DNA from: Candidatus Sulfopaludibacter sp. SbA3
Lineage (GTDB): Bacteria > Acidobacteriota > Terriglobia > Bryobacterales > Bryobacteraceae
Assembly (NCBI GenBank): GCA_900290315.1
Contig: OKRF01000218.1
Coordinates: 12,667 to 17,759 of the forward strand
DNA length: 5,093 nt
Direction: 5' to 3'
The notes under the pieces are model-generated. The model was not told the DNA's origin, did no database searches, and was given only the letters and a program-made list of their open reading frames with translations. Below, in pieces: positions 1 to 5,093 of this stretch. A program made the translations under genes and the position numbers. The first letter of the stretch is position 1; each line of letters starts with the position of its first letter.

Positions 1-509
1 TGAACGAGGTCGAGCCAATGCGCAGGGAATTGCGCGGCGCCACCGGTGGCGCCAAGGGCGATCAGGCGATTTACGAGATCAATACCATGGAGCAACTGGT
101 GAAGGATTCGCTCTCGCGGCAGCGTTTCCTCCTGCTGCTCTTTGGCATCTTCGCCGCTCTGGCATTGACGCTGGCGTGCATCGGAATTTACGGCGTGCTG
201 GCGTACCTCACCAGCCAGCGTGTACCGGAAATCGGAGTGCGGCTGGCGCTGGGAGCCAGCAGCGGCGAGGTCATTTGGCTGGTGCTCCGGCAAAGTCTCG
301 CCATGATCGTCCTGGGAGTTGCTGTGGGCGGAGTAGCGGCCTTAGCCGCGGGACGCGTGATGCTTAGGCTGGTGGAAGGCATGCGGTACGAGCCCGCCAC
401 CTTCGTCATCGTGATCCCGGTGCTGGTGCTGGCCGCCCTCTTCGCAAGCTTCCTGCCCGCACGCAGGGCGAGCCGCGTCGATCCGTTAATCGCTCTGAGA
501 CAGGAGTAG
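1..509 (+). CDS. ABC transporter permease, MacB/ADOP-type, C-terminal fragment
   Basis: The reading frame is open from the window edge (first complete codon at base 3) to TAG at 507-509, so the 5' part of the gene is missing. About 168 residues remain of a protein that in this family is usually around 400 (MacB/FtsX type) or 800 (ADOP type) residues long. Counting from the internal Met at base 18, the stretch around residues 20-37 (YEINTMEQLV...SRQRF) matches the end of the periplasmic domain. Three hydrophobic membrane segments follow at about residues 38-62, 93-115 and 128-146. The cytoplasmic coupling motif EIGVRLALGAS lies at 71-81, and the family signature PARRASRVDPLIALR closes the protein at 147-161. 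Such permeases work with a MacB-like ATPase in the inner membrane, in export or in mechanotransmission to the periplasm; the substrate cannot be told. The Met at base 18 is internal to a domain and is not the real start. Confidence 0.93.
   Translation, partial: NEVEPMRRELRGATGGAKGDQAIYEINTMEQLVKDSLSRQRFLLLLFGIFAALALTLACIGIYGVLAYLTSQRVPEIGVRLALGASSGEVIWLVLRQSLAMIVLGVAVGGVAALAAGRVMLRLVEGMRYEPATFVIVIPVLVLAALFASFLPARRASRVDPLIALRQE
36..53. repeat. 18-bp perfect palindrome inside the permease gene
   Basis: The sequence GGCGCCACCGGTGGCGCC reads the same on both strands with no spacer. It lies in the coding region of the permease and encodes a Gly/Ala-rich patch (GATGGA) in the periplasmic domain. 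It could form a short hairpin or be a chance product of a Gly/Ala codon run. No function can be assigned. Confidence 0.5.
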
Positions 510-583
510 AAAACCCGTCAGCCTGATCCGCGCGATTAATAGCAATCTGCAATAAATAACGCGGATCAGGCTGACGGGTTTTT
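510..583. terminator. Long perfect inverted repeat with T-run after the permease
   Basis: The arms at 510-532 and 560-582 are exact reverse complements over 23 bp, separated by a 27-base AT-rich spacer (533-559). The left arm begins on the base after the permease stop codon. The right arm ends GGGTTTTT (T-run 579-583) and the left arm begins with four A, so a transcript from either strand would end its stem with U residues. This is compatible with a bidirectional rho-independent terminator between the plus-strand permease and the minus-strand genes beyond. The stem is longer and more perfect, and the loop larger, than in most terminators, so a REP/BIME-like dispersed palindromic repeat or small non-autonomous element is an equally good reading. 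Confidence 0.65.
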
Positions 584-636
584 GCCCGCCAATTCCGCAG
601 GAACGGCTCCGGGTTCGCCACCGTTGGCGACAAAAC

Positions 637-1357
637 TCAATCCCTGGCCGCCGCGCAGTTGCAGGTCTGACGACGGGCGGCAGCAGTGTGGATTGCGGAA
701 AGAGCCGTGGCAGCCTCCCACTTCAGCCTCGCCGCGGTCTTGGCAAAAGTCGCAATCCCGCCGAGTGAAGCCATTGCTGCTGGATCGGGCGTTCGGAAAT
801 AGGCTCCGACTGCCGAGACGGCTGAGCCATTCGCACCTTGCATGGCATTCGCATCCGTAAAGGAGGAAGACATTTGCTCCAGAGCCAGCAGCCCATCCAC
901 GTCGCCCCGCTCCACCAGACCCGCGATGCCGATGAGTTGAAGATCGCCGTCCGATTCCTGGCGAAGCAGCGGAACGCCCGCAGAATCGCGGGAGAGTTCG
1001 AATCCGCTGCGGCGTTAAGGATCATCGAGAGATCGCAGGGGTTGCTGGCGGCAACCTCCAGGACCAGTTGATCGGCAGCGCGGTTGTGGTGGAGTGGTAC
1101 GCCAGCGCGTCTGGTACGGGGTCAGAAGACGGGGCAAGAAACGATCGGCGAAGGACACCGCCCTGCCCCGCGCGGCGGCAGGAAGACACTCCCAACCGTC
1201 CCACGATTTCCTGAGGAACCAGATTCCGCGCTGGGAATGCGGAGCGGGCGGCCACCGTTTCGGTGCCCAAAACAATCGCGTCCGGCATCGGAGTCAGGCG
1301 CGAGATCGGTGTCGCCCAACAATGGGCTCCAACCGTGGCCGCCACGACCAAGACCAT
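637..1357 (-). pseudogene. Candidate decayed minus-strand gene, split over three frames
   Basis: Read on the minus strand from an ATG at 1355-1357, the first frame looks protein-like (for example MPDAIVLGTETVAARSAF) down to roughly base 1085, then turns into Trp/Pro/Arg-rich text. A second frame gives AADQLVLEVAASNPCDLSMI and continues to about base 1015. A third then gives SGFELSRDSAGVPLLRQES, followed by IGIAGLVERGDVDGLLALEQ, down to a stop at 637. Two single-base frameshifts, near 1075-1090 and near 1010-1020, would join these into one protein of about 240 residues. I do not recognise its family. Against this, base composition by codon position in a competing plus-strand frame (838-1071) is at least as gene-like. 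It may be a pseudogene, a gene with sequencing errors, or chance. Confidence 0.25.
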
Positions 1358-1398
1358 TGTCCTCGCCGACCTGCTATTTCTCCGTCCCCACGCCGCAT

Positions 1399-1422
1399 TC
1401 TCGGCGCCTCGGCGTCTCGGTG
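1399..1422. repeat. Three tandem copies of an 8-bp unit
   Basis: On the minus strand the units read CACCGAGA, CGCCGAGG and CGCCGAGA; on the plus strand they lie at 1399-1406, 1407-1414 and 1415-1422. The block starts 16 bases beyond the stop codon of the 218-residue gene. Short tandem arrays built on (C/A)-x-CCGAGA-like octamers are something I associate with intergenic regions of some GC-rich soil bacteria, but no function is established. With CGGCG just beyond, the last copy could form a weak 5-bp stem. No T-run follows, so this is not a convincing terminator. Confidence 0.55.
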
Positions 1423-1438
1423 TTGAAGTTGCGCTCGA

Positions 1439-2095
1439 CTACTGCCCCCCGCCGCCGTCCTTCTTTTCGCCCTCGCGATACAGCGTCGGCGCCTTGGTCT
1501 TCTTGTCCTCATCAGCGGCGGACTTTTGATCTTCGGCCTTCTTGGCCTCCCGCTCGGGACCGGACATGGAGTCGCGGATTTCCTTTTTCTCCTGGGCTTC
1601 GCGCGCTTCCACTACCTGAGTGCGTTTCTCCACATCCTGGTGCGAGGCGTCGAGGCTGTCATTGGTGGTCTCGATGGCGTCCCGCAAGGCGAATTCGAAA
1701 CGCTCCATGTCTTTCGGCGGATTGTCCTTGATCTTCTGCAGCAGGGGTAGCGCTTCCTTTTCCAGCTTAGAGGCATAACCCAACCCCTGCTTGATATCGA
1801 CCTTCCGCTGGATAGCGTCGTCCGCTACGTCGTCCAGAGCATCGATGATGCGGGCATAGTCGTCCAGCGCGTCGTGAATCATCAGGGAGCGTCCGGCCTT
1901 CTCCTTGGCGATCAGGCTCTTGACCAGATCCACCCGTTCCCTGGCGAACTTGGCGTAGAGCGCCATGCGCGCGTTGGGCTCCTGGGCAATCTTGATCTGG
2001 TCGACTTCGTCGGCGGTGAGAAAATCGCGCTGCTGCGCGACCGCTCCGGTACAGCACGCCGCAGCCAGCAGCGCGCACCATCGCAGGGTTTTCAT
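1439..2095 (-). CDS. Exported helical protein with charged C-terminal tail, unknown function
   Basis: This 218-residue protein has a clear Sec signal peptide: MKTLRW, a hydrophobic core, then AVA-QQ at residues 18-22 with likely cleavage after residue 20. Cys14 and Cys15 within the core leave a lipoprotein reading possible but less likely. Residues 25-150 are rich in Ala, Leu, Asp, Glu and Lys with heptad-like spacing, suggesting a bundle of long alpha-helices. From about residue 150 the chain becomes a low-complexity Lys/Glu/Asp tail and ends in GGGGQ. The ATG at 2093-2095 overlaps the upstream stop as ATGA. An AAGAAG sequence five bases before it and a GGAGGG twelve bases before it could serve as ribosome binding sites. 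It is the last gene of the operon. I do not recognise a named family; a periplasmic scaffold or partner of the TPR protein is inference. Confidence 0.8.
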   Translation of the reverse strand: MKTLRWCALLAAACCTGAVAQQRDFLTADEVDQIKIAQEPNARMALYAKFARERVDLVKSLIAKEKAGRSLMIHDALDDYARIIDALDDVADDAIQRKVDIKQGLGYASKLEKEALPLLQKIKDNPPKDMERFEFALRDAIETTNDSLDASHQDVEKRTQVVEAREAQEKKEIRDSMSGPEREAKKAEDQKSAADEDKKTKAPTLYREGEKKDGGGGQ

Positions 2096-2532
2096 TTGCG
2101 CTTCTTACCCTCCATGAGGCCGAGCAGCAGCTCGTCGTGCACCTGCTGCACCTTGGCCTTCACCTGATCCAACCCGGAGCGCTCGCTGAAACTCATATCC
2201 TGCTGGAACGTCTCCAGCTTGCGCAGCAGGTCGCGGGTGGCAATTTCCGCGCTCTTGAACCATTTCGGGCTCTTGCGCGGATCCTTATTGGTTTGCTTCA
2301 GAGACTGGTCCGCCAAATCGACCGATGCCTCGATCTCGGCCACGTGCTCGGCGATTTTCTCGGTTTCGCCCTTGCGATATTCCTCGCGTGCCGTCTTGAG
2401 CTCCGCGTCGGCATTGTCCAGGGCCAGTTTGGAACGTCTCTCCAGGTTCTGTTCGGCCTTTGCCTTGGTGAGGTCTGCCGCGGCCGGCAACGCGGCCAAC
2501 AGAAGAATCGCCAGCAGCAGAATGATCTTCAC
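2092..2532 (-). CDS. Small exported alpha-helical protein, unknown function
   Basis: I place the start at the GTG at 2530-2532, giving 146 residues. The codon has GGAG five bases upstream, overlaps the TPR gene stop as GTGA, and yields a textbook signal peptide: start-Lys-Ile-Ile, a Leu-rich core, then PAAA-D with cleavage after residue 19. The frame is open further upstream to 2583, but that would put 17 hydrophilic residues before the signal peptide and deepen the overlap with the TPR gene. The mature part (about 127 residues) is nearly all predicted helix, strongly charged, with no Cys and a basic end (EGKKRK). No enzymatic motif is visible. It lies between a TPR protein and another exported helical protein with ATGA coupling on its downstream side, so a stoichiometric partner of these is likely. 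The family is not recognised. Confidence 0.82.
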   Translation of the reverse strand: MKIILLLAILLLAALPAAADLTKAKAEQNLERRSKLALDNADAELKTAREEYRKGETEKIAEHVAEIEASVDLADQSLKQTNKDPRKSPKWFKSAEIATRDLLRKLETFQQDMSFSERSGLDQVKAKVQQVHDELLLGLMEGKKRK

Positions 2533-3737
2533 CGCTTCTCCAACTCTCTCTGGATCAGCTTCATGCGCTGCTGCGCCTGCCACTCCTGGTTCTCGTGCCC
2601 CTTGCTGAGCTCCAGAAAATGGCGATACGCTTCCAGCGCCGGCTTCAACTGCTTCATCTCGTCCAGCATGATGGCGCGCACAAAGGCGGTGCCAGCGGTA
2701 TCTTCACCCAACTGCCGCGCCTTGTCCAGCGCCTCCAGCGCCCGAGGATAATCTTTGGCCAGATAGAGCATGGCGCCCAGGTCCCGCCACGCCGCCCGAT
2801 CGTTCGGTTTCAACTTCAAGGCTGCGTAAAACTGCTCCGCCGCGGCGGGATACTGTTTGTGGTCGCGGAGCGCCCGCGCGTAAGCCATCCGCAGGTCGAA
2901 ATTGGGGGGCTCGGCTGCCACTGCTTGTCCAAAAAGCGGCAAGGCTTTATCCAGTTGGTTGGCGAACAGGTAGGCCATGGCCAGCGCCACGCGGTTGGCC
3001 TCTGTGGCGTCCTTGGTGTAGGCTTCTTCCAGGCGCGGAATCGCTTCGGCATACTTGTTGCCCGCCAGCAACAGCGCTCCGGTGCGCTCCTGCACGGCGG
3101 CGTTGTCCGGAAATTCGCGATAAATGGCGAGGGCTTCCTCGGACTGCTTATTCTGCTCGTACAGGTCCGCCAGTTCCAGAAGAGAGTCGCGGTAATTGGG
3201 GTCGAGTTGCGCCGCTTGCCGGAAGTGAGGCGCGGCGTCGGCCAGCTTTCCCTGGCGCGCCAGCGCATGCGCCATGCCGAGTTCGGCGCCGGCCGCTTTA
3301 CCATTCAGCTCCAGAGCGGTCCGATAGGTCTGTTCCGCCTTTACCGCGTCGCCGGTCTGCAACTGGCATTCCGCCAGGTAATAGACGGGGCGAAACTCCT
3401 TGGGCTTTTGCGCCGCGGCATCTTCGAACAGCGGGAGAGCCCCGGCGGGATTCTTCTGGCGCAACAGCAGGATTCCCCCATTCAATTCCGCTTCGTACAG
3501 CTTCGGATGGAGTTCCAAAGTTTTGCGGTATTCCGCGATGCCTTCCGCGTCCTTATGCTGAAAGCCGTAGGCGAGCGCCAAATTGAAGTGCGCGGTGTAG
3601 TCCCTGGGATCTGCGGCTATGGCCTTCACGAAAGCCTGCTCGGCGGCATCGTACTTGCCTGACTCCAGTGCACTCATCCCTTCGGCATTGAAGTCCGGGG
3701 CCTGGAGAAAAAATAGCGCAACCACAATGGCCCACAT
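2529..3737 (-). CDS. Tetratricopeptide repeat (TPR) protein, probably exported
   Basis: This 402-residue protein consists almost wholly of 34-residue TPR units. About eleven can be laid out from residue 16 to 390, with the usual pattern of small residues at positions 8 and 20 and an acidic/Pro turn (for example GKYDAAEQAFVKAIAADP at 27-44 and HKQYPAAAEQFYAALKLKP further on). The unit after about residue 186 is shorter and more degenerate. TPR arrays form a superhelix that binds peptides or partner proteins and have no catalytic role. The N-terminus MWAIVVALFFLQA is hydrophobic and may be a short signal peptide cleaved near residue 13, although it lacks positive charges. The ATG is the only reasonable start, because an in-frame TAG lies four codons upstream (3747-3749). 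No strong Shine-Dalgarno is seen. It follows the lipoprotein gene by 43 bp and overlaps the next gene by 4 bp. Confidence 0.93.
   Translation of the reverse strand: MWAIVVALFFLQAPDFNAEGMSALESGKYDAAEQAFVKAIAADPRDYTAHFNLALAYGFQHKDAEGIAEYRKTLELHPKLYEAELNGGILLLRQKNPAGALPLFEDAAAQKPKEFRPVYYLAECQLQTGDAVKAEQTYRTALELNGKAAGAELGMAHALARQGKLADAAPHFRQAAQLDPNYRDSLLELADLYEQNKQSEEALAIYREFPDNAAVQERTGALLLAGNKYAEAIPRLEEAYTKDATEANRVALAMAYLFANQLDKALPLFGQAVAAEPPNFDLRMAYARALRDHKQYPAAAEQFYAALKLKPNDRAAWRDLGAMLYLAKDYPRALEALDKARQLGEDTAGTAFVRAIMLDEMKQLKPALEAYRHFLELSKGHENQEWQAQQRMKLIQRELEKR
2538..2541 (-). promoter_or_regulatory. Ribosome binding site that fixes the GTG start at 2532
   Basis: GGAG lies five bases upstream of the GTG codon at 2530-2532, within the last codons of the TPR gene. 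Its spacing supports this GTG over the in-frame codon at 2583 and fits translational coupling through the GTGA overlap. Confidence 0.65.
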
Positions 3738-3780
3738 ACTTCTATTCTAGGGCACCGGCTGGGATTTTTGATTCGCGAAA

Positions 3781-4353
3781 TCAGCGCGACGTGGCTTCTT
3801 TTCTTTGTCGCGCGTCGGTCCTCTTGGCTTCACCGGGATTCGGAATTTCCGGTGTTTCGGAAGTGAACGTGAGTGGGATTTCCACCAGCGCGGCTTTGTC
3901 GCCGGTGTCATCCAGAACCCGCAACTTGTAGTGGCCGGGCGGGCAGTCGAATACCAGGTTTCCCGCAACTGAATCCGCGGGATGCACCTGGCGCAGCGCG
4001 CCTATCCACTGCGGCGCTCCGATATCCATGCCCAGTTCCGGGTAACTGGTGCCTTTGTCGTCTTCCACCGTGAGATTGGGGACCATCACATCGGCGCCAC
4101 TGCTGTTGACCGCATTAATACGCACCAGGTAGTAACGGTTTTGCGGCACTCTTTCATCCGGCGGCACTCCGATGTGAGTCAGCCACTGGGTCTCAAACAC
4201 CGTGTAGATCAGCGGTCCCAGGGCTACTTTCTCGCCCATCTGGTAGGTTCGCACCACAAATGTGGGCTTCTGGGAACAGCCACTCATGAGTACGGCGGAC
4301 AGGGCCGCAACTCGCAGGACCACAGATGAAACGCGCATGTCGGTAGGAACCAT
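3781..4353 (-). CDS. Lipoprotein with DUF4352-like beta domain
   Basis: This 190-residue protein begins with a lipoprotein-type signal peptide. After a hydrophobic stretch the lipobox reads LMSGC, with Cys26 the predicted lipidated residue (Met at -3 is acceptable but not ideal). The mature part matches the DUF4352/telokin-like pattern by eye: YQMGEKVALGPLIYTV, then YYLVRINAVNSSGADVMVPN, a 'DDKGTSYPE' turn, a Pro-Ala-Asp-Ser-Val-Ala-Gly stretch and a closing LVFDCPPGHYKLRVLD. This suggests an immunoglobulin-like beta sandwich; the family is extracytoplasmic and its ligand is generally unknown. The last 25 residues are polar and basic. Two ATG starts compete, at 4353 and 4338. Neither has a good ribosome binding site, and 4338 gives the neater signal peptide (MRVSSVV...) of 20 residues before Cys. 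The longer form is given here. It is the first gene of the operon. Confidence 0.85.
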   Translation of the reverse strand: MVPTDMRVSSVVLRVAALSAVLMSGCSQKPTFVVRTYQMGEKVALGPLIYTVFETQWLTHIGVPPDERVPQNRYYLVRINAVNSSGADVMVPNLTVEDDKGTSYPELGMDIGAPQWIGALRQVHPADSVAGNLVFDCPPGHYKLRVLDDTGDKAALVEIPLTFTSETPEIPNPGEAKRTDARQRKEATSR

Positions 4354-4381
4354 TTTGTGCGCGGGACTCGCCGCGTGTCAA
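4352..4381 (-). promoter_or_regulatory. Candidate sigma-70-type promoter of the lipoprotein-TPR operon
   Basis: On the minus strand a perfect TTGACA (-35 box, bases 4381-4376) is followed after 18 bases by CAAAAT (4357-4352), four of six matches to TATAAT. The -10 candidate overlaps the ATG at 4353. If the promoter is used, transcription would begin near 4345 and the ATG at 4338 would be the start, on a very short leader. The -35 match is strong and the -10 match weak. Confidence 0.4.
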
Positions 4382-4442
4382 CCGGACAGGAACTTTCCCT
4401 GAGGCCCTCTCGAAAATGCCCGCGTCCGTCCCACTCGGCAAC

Positions 4443-4468
4443 CAAAAGAATCGGCGACAAGATCGCCG
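4443..4468 (-). terminator. Rho-independent terminator after the LTxxQ gene
   Basis: On the minus strand CGGCGA (4468-4463), a five-base loop TCTTG and TCGCCG (4457-4452) form a perfect 6-bp GC-rich stem, followed by ATTCTTTT (4451-4444). It begins 22 bases beyond the TAA of the gene ending at 4491. This separates the anti-sigma/LTxxQ pair from the lipoprotein operon. The stem is short and the T-run is interrupted. Confidence 0.5.
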
Positions 4469-4490
4469 GCGCTACCGGGCGGGCCGCCTC

Positions 4491-4865
4491 TTACCGCTTC
4501 TGCTGCTCCAGCAGCATACGCTCGAACTTCACGCGTTGGGCCGGAGTGAGGAGTTGTTCCACTTTGGACTTGCTGTCGCCCAGAACGCCCCGATAGTACT
4601 GCCAGAAATCGTTGAGAACAGACTCGATCTGCACCGCTTGCTCGGGAGTCAGATCCAGGTCCTTCTTCAACTTTTCGAAAAGGAGAGCTTGCCCTGAAGA
4701 CGTTGCGAAGGCTGGAGGCCGCTGGCGATTGTGAATCCCCAAGTCCATCACCAGAGCGCCTACAGCCGCGCCGGTAAAGAAAACCAGCACCAGCGCGAGC
4801 GTGCACACTACCCGCGGGTCCCAGGATTGAGCCGCGAGCGGCTTCTCCAGTAAATTAACGTTCAT
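4491..4865 (-). CDS. Membrane-anchored LTxxQ-motif protein (Spy/CpxP/CnrR-like)
   Basis: This 124-residue protein has a short cytoplasmic N-terminus, one transmembrane segment at about residues 18-40 (VVCTLALVLVFFTGAAVGALVM) and a helical periplasmic part. That part carries two LTxxQ motifs: LTPEQ at 72-76 and LTPAQ at 106-110, in the context DLDLTPEQAVQIESVL and LLTPAQRVKFERML. Paired LTxxQ motifs mark the Spy/CpxP periplasmic chaperones and the related metal-sensing anchors such as CnrX/CnrR. An uncleaved membrane anchor resembles the sensor type more than free Spy. I see no His-rich metal site, so metal sensing is not supported directly. The ATG at 4863-4865 lies 11 bp inside the upstream gene, implying coupling; its ribosome binding site is weak. 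The neighbour encodes a likely anti-sigma factor, which fits an envelope-stress regulatory unit. Confidence 0.87.
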   Translation of the reverse strand: MNVNLLEKPLAAQSWDPRVVCTLALVLVFFTGAAVGALVMDLGIHNRQRPPAFATSSGQALLFEKLKKDLDLTPEQAVQIESVLNDFWQYYRGVLGDSKSKVEQLLTPAQRVKFERMLLEQQKR

Positions 4866-5093
4866 AAGCCGTCAGCGTGACCAGCATATTATCAGGGGCG
4901 GGGGCGGAATCGAAGCCGGGCGCATCCTGCTGCGCCATGATGGCGGCCGGGGACATGGCCGCGGGGGCTTCCGATTCACGTGTCACCAGATAACTGCCCG
5001 TCACCGCCAACGTCAGCAGAGAGGCAAACACCAGACGGCGTCCAAACGCCAGATCGAAGAAGTTGGCGAAACTCGGAACGGTACGGGCCTCTC
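4855..5093 (-). CDS. C-terminal end of a single-pass membrane protein, possible anti-sigma factor
   Basis: Reading from the window edge, the minus-strand frame with codons ending at 5091 is open for 78 residues to TAA at 4855-4857. The 5' part is outside the window. After EARTVPSFANFFDLAFGRR comes a hydrophobic segment (residues 20-36, LVFASLLTLAVTGSYLV), then a Pro/Ala-rich acidic linker and the end NMLVTLTAYER. A basic cytoplasmic side before one transmembrane helix and a short extracytoplasmic tail fit the layout of membrane anti-sigma factors, and the downstream LTxxQ gene supports that. The diagnostic N-terminal zinc-finger or sigma-binding domain is not in the window, so the assignment rests on context. 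It overlaps the LTxxQ gene by 11 bp. Confidence 0.7.
   Translation of the reverse strand, partial: EARTVPSFANFFDLAFGRRLVFASLLTLAVTGSYLVTRESEAPAAMSPAAIMAQQDAPGFDSAPAPDNMLVTLTAYER

Larger units (their letters stand above)
584..1438. other. 855-bp region without a convincing intact gene
   Basis: The open frames in this stretch are short, lie on both strands and overlap one another. None combines a good start, a ribosome binding site and recognisable protein sequence over its full length. Plus-strand frames here are rich in Pro, Arg and Ser, which is typical of out-of-frame GC-rich DNA. The most protein-like text is on the minus strand, split over three frames (see the candidate decayed gene at 637-1357). 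Three 8-bp tandem repeats sit at 1399-1422. I see no tRNA, CRISPR or insertion-sequence ends. The region separates convergent transcription units. Confidence 0.5.

Noticed and set aside
838..1071. Plus-strand open frame of 77 codons in the gap, starting with TTG
   Set aside because: Its codon-position GC is gene-like, but it is short and the sequence matches no family I know. Upstream of the TTG a purine-rich site is lacking. It competes with the minus-strand pieces and was left as unresolved.
1084..1731. Plus-strand open frame of 215 codons
   Set aside because: It is rich in Pro, Arg and Ser, runs antisense into the signal-peptide-bearing 218-residue gene, and shows no domain; this is typical of out-of-frame GC-rich DNA.
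2533..2583. Longer N-terminus for the 146-residue protein
   Set aside because: It would place 17 hydrophilic residues before a complete signal peptide and ignore the well-spaced GGAG before the GTG at 2532.
2137..2751. Plus-strand open frame of 204 codons across the 146-residue gene
   Set aside because: Its text is the antisense of two coupled minus-strand genes, it crosses their junction, and it has no recognisable features.
2595..3662. Long plus-strand open frame (355 codons) opposite the TPR gene
   Set aside because: It mirrors the TPR codons on the opposite strand, has no TPR or other family pattern of its own, and conflicts with the clear repeat protein on the minus strand.
3738..3780. 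Separate promoter for the TPR gene (TAGAAT at 3749-3744)
   Set aside because: The -10-like match lies only six bases from the ATG and has no -35 partner at 16-18 bases, so internal transcription is not supported.
1..5093. CRISPR array, tRNA, rRNA or insertion-sequence genes
   Set aside because: There is no regularly spaced repeat set, no cloverleaf-like sequence, no rRNA-like stretch and no transposase-like protein in any frame.

Overview
This is a GC-rich bacterial window with compact, overlapping minus-strand genes. The first gene is the end of a MacB/ADOP-type ABC permease. That family is greatly expanded in Acidobacteria, and together with the anti-sigma-like/LTxxQ pair it suggests an acidobacterium (Bryobacter/Solibacter-like). 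This assignment is inference from gene content only; no rRNA or marker gene is present.

Layout. (1) Bases 1-509, plus strand: C-terminal part of an ABC transporter permease, closed at once by a perfect 23-bp inverted repeat (510-582) ending in a T-run. (2) Bases 584-1438: about 855 bp without a convincing intact gene. It holds scattered protein-like minus-strand reading-frame pieces (possibly one decayed gene) and three 8-bp tandem repeats next to the following gene. (3) Bases 1439-4353, minus strand: a four-gene cluster, read from high to low coordinates. It encodes a DUF4352-like lipoprotein, a TPR-repeat protein, a 146-residue exported helical protein and a 218-residue exported helical protein with a highly charged tail. 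The last three are joined by GTGA and ATGA start/stop overlaps, so they are almost certainly co-transcribed and translationally coupled. (4) Bases 4354-4490: a short intergenic region with a hairpin-plus-T-run terminator for the upstream pair and a consensus -35 box for the lipoprotein operon. (5) Bases 4491-5093, minus strand: a single-pass membrane protein with two LTxxQ motifs (Spy/CpxP/CnrR-like), overlapping by 11 bp the end of a membrane protein that runs off the window and looks like an anti-sigma factor.

How the genes may work together: every product recognised here is predicted to sit in or beyond the inner membrane. The 4491-5093 pair has the order seen in envelope-stress regulatory units (sigma factor, anti-sigma factor, LTxxQ sensor/chaperone). 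The 1439-4353 operon looks like an uncharacterised envelope module: a lipoprotein, a TPR scaffold and two small helical partners. No enzymatic activity is recognisable in that operon, and its role is unknown.
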